A stretch of 15,387 nucleotides of DNA, taken from the NCBI GenBank assembly GCA_946187475.1, contig CAMHRJ010000023.1, positions 1 through 15,387 on the forward strand, given 5' to 3'. Each line of letters opens with the position of its first letter. The stretch's first letter is position 1. The notes beneath the pieces are model-generated. The model was not told the DNA's origin. It did no database searches and saw nothing but the letters and a program-made list of their open reading frames with translations. This document shows positions 13,207 to 15,387 of this stretch, piece by piece. Source of the DNA: an uncultured Clostridia bacterium. GTDB lineage: Bacteria > Bacillota > Clostridia > Oscillospirales > Oscillospiraceae. The position numbers and the translations under genes are program-made.

Positions 13207-14352
13207 ATGACCAAAATTGACATCTTCTCCGGGTTTCTCGGCGCGGGCAAAACGACGCTGATCAAGAAGCTCATTGCCGAGGCTTACCAGGGTGAAAAGA
13301 TCGTCCTGATCGAAAACGAGTTCGGCGAGATCGCCATCGACGGCGGTTTCCTGCAGGACGCAGGCGTCACCATCAACGAGATGAACTCCGGCTGCATCTG
13401 CTGCAGCCTGGTGGGCGATTTCGAGGCCGCCCTCAAGCAGGTGCTGGACCAGTTCCACCCCGACCGCATCCTCATCGAGCCCTCGGGTGTGGGCAAGCTC
13501 TCCGACGTCATCCGCGCCGTCCAGGCCGTGGAGTCGGACGAGCTGAAGCTCAACGGATTCACCACCGTGGTGGACGCCAACAAGTGCAAGATCTACATGA
13601 AGAACTTTGGTGAGTTCTTCAATAACCAGGTGGAGCACGCCAGCGCCATCATCCTCTCCCGCACCGACGGCGTCAGCCAGGAGAAGCTGGATAAGTGCGT
13701 CGCCATGCTGCGCGAGGTCAACGCCTCCGCCACCATCGTCACCACCCCCTGGCCGGAGCTCACCGGCGCCCAGATCCTGGAGACCATGGAGCGTCAGGAT
13801 ACCCTTTCCGCCGAGCTCCAGCACCTGGAGGAGGAAGCCCACGAGCATCATCACCATCACCATGAGGATGGGGAGGAGCACGAGTGCTGCCACCACGACC
13901 ATGATGAGGAGCACGAGCATCACCATCATCACCACGAGGACGGCGAGGAGCACGAGTGCTGCCACCACCACGACCATGATGAGGAGCACGAGCACCATCA
14001 TCACCACCACGAGGACGGCGAGGAATGCGGCTGCGGCCATCACCATGACCACGACCATCACCACCATCACGCCGACGAGGTGTTCACCAGCTGGGGCGCC
14101 GAGACCCCGCGCAAGTACACCGACGCGGAGGTTTCCGCCATCCTCGAGGCCCTGCTGGACGAGAAGAAATACGGCGTTGTCCTGCGCTCCAAGGGCATTG
14201 TCCCGGCCCAGGACGGCGGCTGGATTCACTTTGACTACGTCCCCGGCGAGAGCGACGTCCGCCGCGGCGGCGCTCAGGTCACGGGCCGCATCTGCGTCAT
14301 CGGCTCGAACCTGGACGAGAACGCGCTGAAGGAGCTGTTCTGCCTTGGCTGA
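13207..14352 (+). CDS. CobW/COG0523-family GTPase metallochaperone with triplicated His/Cys-rich segment
   Basis: The 381-residue protein is a G3E-family P-loop GTPase of the COG0523 (CobW/YjiA/ZNG1-like) group, whose members deliver or allocate metals, often zinc. The N-terminal GTPase domain shows Walker A GFLGAGKTT (9-17), the metal-binding CICC motif (63-66, after MNSG), ILIEPSGVGK (88-97) and a G4-like SRTD (151-154) in place of NKxD. Residues 212-289 are a metal-binding insert with 39 His and 6 Cys arranged as three repeats. The CobW C-terminal domain follows (about 294-381: KYGVVLRSKGIVPAQDGGWIHFDYVPG). ATG 13207 has AGGAAG 11 bases upstream. The last 8 bases overlap the next gene. It probably binds zinc or another soft transition metal in the cytoplasm. 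The metal and the client protein are not visible. Confidence 0.92.
   Translation: MTKIDIFSGFLGAGKTTLIKKLIAEAYQGEKIVLIENEFGEIAIDGGFLQDAGVTINEMNSGCICCSLVGDFEAALKQVLDQFHPDRILIEPSGVGKLSDVIRAVQAVESDELKLNGFTTVVDANKCKIYMKNFGEFFNNQVEHASAIILSRTDGVSQEKLDKCVAMLREVNASATIVTTPWPELTGAQILETMERQDTLSAELQHLEEEAHEHHHHHHEDGEEHECCHHDHDEEHEHHHHHHEDGEEHECCHHHDHDEEHEHHHHHHEDGEECGCGHHHDHDHHHHHADEVFTSWGAETPRKYTDAEVSAILEALLDEKKYGVVLRSKGIVPAQDGGWIHFDYVPGESDVRRGGAQVTGRICVIGSNLDENALKELFCLG
13840..14073 (+). repeat. Three tandem in-frame repeats coding the His/Cys-rich segment
   Basis: Three units of 72, 75 and 87 bases (13840-13911, 13912-13986, 13987-14073) each encode HE, six His, EDGEE, a Cys pair and an HDHD tail. Units 1 and 2 keep HECCHH. 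Unit 3 changes this to CGCG and ends with five His. DNA identity is high over Glu/Cys portions while His codons alternate between CAT and CAC. This suggests duplication followed by synonymous drift or codon shuffling. Confidence 0.85.
14329..14334 (+). promoter_or_regulatory. Ribosome binding site deciding the TTG start of the second GTPase-like gene
   Basis: AAGGAG inside the 3' end of the upstream gene lies 10 bases before TTG 14345. No ATG occurs in frame before the P-loop, which begins 12 codons after this TTG, so the rare TTG start is well supported. Confidence 0.6.
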
Positions 14353-15298
14353 GAAAAATCTTCCGGTCTACCTCTTCACCGGCTTTCTGGACGGCGGTAA
14401 GACCAAATTCATTCAGGAGACCCTGGAGGATCCCCGCTTCCATCAGGGCGAGCGTACGCTGCTGCTGATGTGCGAGGACGGGGAAGAGGAGTATGATCCC
14501 TCCCGGTTCTGCGGCCCCAACGTCCACCTGCGCACGGTGGAAAACGAGTCTGACTTCACCCCCGAAGCCCTGGAAGCCATGGGCAAGGAGCTGAACCCCG
14601 AGCGCATCATCGTGGAATACAACGGCATGTGGCTGCTGGACACCCTCTACCAGAACCTGCCGGACAACTGGGTGGTCGCCCAGGAGTTCCTGTTCTGCGA
14701 CGCCACCACCTTCCTGAGCTACAACGCCAACATGCGTCAGCTTATGGTGGACAAGCTCAAGAGCGCCGAGCTGGTGGTCATGAACCGCTACCACGACGGC
14801 CTCGACCGCATGGAGCTTCACAAGGTGGTCCGCGGCGTCTCCCGCCGGTGTGACATCGCCTATGAGTACGGCTCCGACGGCCACGTGGAGTATGACGAGA
14901 TCGAAGATCCGCTGCCCTTCGACATCGAGGCGCCGATCATCGAGATCGATGACCGGGACTATGCCATCTGGTACCGTGACATGTCTGAGGAGACCAAGAA
15001 GTACCACGGCAAGACCGTCCGCTTCAAGGGCCGCTGCCTGCAGCGGAAGGGCCTGCCCAAGGGCAGCTTCGTCGCCGGCCGCCATGTCATGACCTGCTGC
15101 GTGGAGGACATTCAGTTTGCCGGCGTGGTCTGCAACTGGGAAAACGCCGCCAATGTCCCCGATGACAGCTGGGCCATGATCACTGCCAAGCTGGAAAACA
15201 AGTTCCACCGCGCCTACGGCCGCAAGGGCCCGGTGCTCCAAATCCAATCCGTGGAACCCGCCGAAAAGCCCGAGGAAGCCGTGGCAACCTTCTATTGA
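14345..15298 (+). CDS. P-loop (CobW-like) protein fused to a YcgQ/DUF1980-like C-terminal domain
   Basis: The 317-residue protein begins like a G3E GTPase: VYLFTGFLDGGKTKFI holds a P-loop of the form GxxxxGKT (13-20), altered from the usual GxLGxGKTT. It lacks the CxCC motif. VEYNGMW (90-96) stands where IEPSG is expected, and the G4-like segment is MNRYHD (146-151). From about residue 195 it changes to a segment resembling the C-terminal domain of DUF1980/TIGR03943 (B. subtilis YcgQ-like) proteins: GKTVRFKGR, SFVAGRHVMTCCVEDIQFAG (C251, C252) and VLQIQSVEPAEKPEEA. That resemblance is from memory, not from a search. It starts with TTG overlapping the upstream GTPase gene by 8 bases, so the two are translationally coupled. 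There is no signal or membrane helix, so it should be cytoplasmic. A role in metal handling is inferred from its partner and both domains. Confidence 0.78.
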   Translation: MAEKNLPVYLFTGFLDGGKTKFIQETLEDPRFHQGERTLLLMCEDGEEEYDPSRFCGPNVHLRTVENESDFTPEALEAMGKELNPERIIVEYNGMWLLDTLYQNLPDNWVVAQEFLFCDATTFLSYNANMRQLMVDKLKSAELVVMNRYHDGLDRMELHKVVRGVSRRCDIAYEYGSDGHVEYDEIEDPLPFDIEAPIIEIDDRDYAIWYRDMSEETKKYHGKTVRFKGRCLQRKGLPKGSFVAGRHVMTCCVEDIQFAGVVCNWENAANVPDDSWAMITAKLENKFHRAYGRKGPVLQIQSVEPAEKPEEAVATFY

Positions 15299-15320
15299 TC
15301 CATCAAAACAAACACCCGGC

Positions 15321-15336
15321 CTGCCAAAGATGGCAG
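15321..15336. other. Short hairpin after the last gene, no T tract
   Basis: CTGCCA (15321-15326) and TGGCAG (15331-15336) form a perfect 6-bp stem with a 4-base AAGA loop. Neither strand has a T run after it, so it is not a convincing terminator. It may be the remnant of one, since the bases that follow look foreign. Confidence 0.4.
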
Positions 15337-15387
15337 TGCACCTGTCAAGGAAAAGTAGACAGTAAAAACCCCAATTACGGAAAGCCC
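15337..15387. mobile_element. Possible terminus of an IS3-like insertion sequence cut by the window edge
   Basis: From 15337 the sequence reads TGCACCTGTCAAGG followed by AAAAGTAGACAG. From memory this resembles the ends of some IS3-family elements, which carry a TGTCAA...AAGTAGACA core. CTGTC (15342-15346) and GACAG (15358-15362) also pair. No transposase reading frame or second end is inside the window, so this is only a suggestion. Confidence 0.25.

Noticed and set aside
13840..14073. CRISPR-like or non-coding tandem repeat
   Set aside because: The units are directly adjacent without spacers, stay in frame and encode an ordered His/Cys motif, so they are a protein repeat.

Overview
The window is a GC-rich bacterial chromosome segment (about 60% G+C by eye) in which almost every base is accounted for by 11 protein genes. 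Ribosome binding sites are strong AGGAGG-type, promoters are near-consensus sigma-A type with 17-bp spacers, terminators are short intrinsic hairpins, and the genes include an sbcDC pair, a PcrA-type helicase and a Clostridia-type galactokinase. Together these suggest a high-GC member of the Clostridia (Oscillospiraceae/Ruminococcaceae-like, probably an anaerobic gut Firmicute). The genus cannot be read from this sequence alone. No rRNA, tRNA or CRISPR array was recognised, and no gene-free stretch exceeds 300 bases.

Layout. (1) 1-48: terminator of a gene left of the window. (2) 64-3958, plus: sbcD-sbcC, an ATGA-overlapping operon for the Mre11/Rad50-like nuclease, with a near-perfect promoter. 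(3) 3969-3992: bidirectional terminator against the convergent minus-strand pair galK (4011-5099) and an UlaG-like metallo-beta-lactamase-fold hydrolase (5170-5832). (4) 5833-5951: divergent promoter region. (5) 5952-9273, plus: pcrA helicase, which appears to be leaderless, followed 4 bases later by an EamA/DMT-family permease. (6) 9265-9299: a long palindromic bidirectional terminator. (7) 9299-10417, minus: alanine racemase, with its own promoter. (8) 10606-13115, plus: a complete polar amino-acid ABC importer (lipoprotein, permease, ATPase) with a hairpin after the binding-protein gene. (9) 13123-15298, plus: two overlapping P-loop GTPase-family genes. The first is a COG0523/CobW-type protein with a triplicated His/Cys-rich segment. 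The second has an altered P-loop N-terminus fused to a C-terminal domain resembling the DUF1980/TIGR03943 (YcgQ) C-terminus. (10) 15299-15387: no gene, no clear terminator, and a sequence resembling an IS terminus at the very edge.

Most of the window is core housekeeping and transport. The part most likely to be under-described is the last operon (13207-15298). It looks like a two-component metal (probably zinc) handling system: a His-rich metallochaperone GTPase translationally coupled to a GTPase-like/YcgQ-C fusion protein. The sequence does not show which metal or which client protein is involved.
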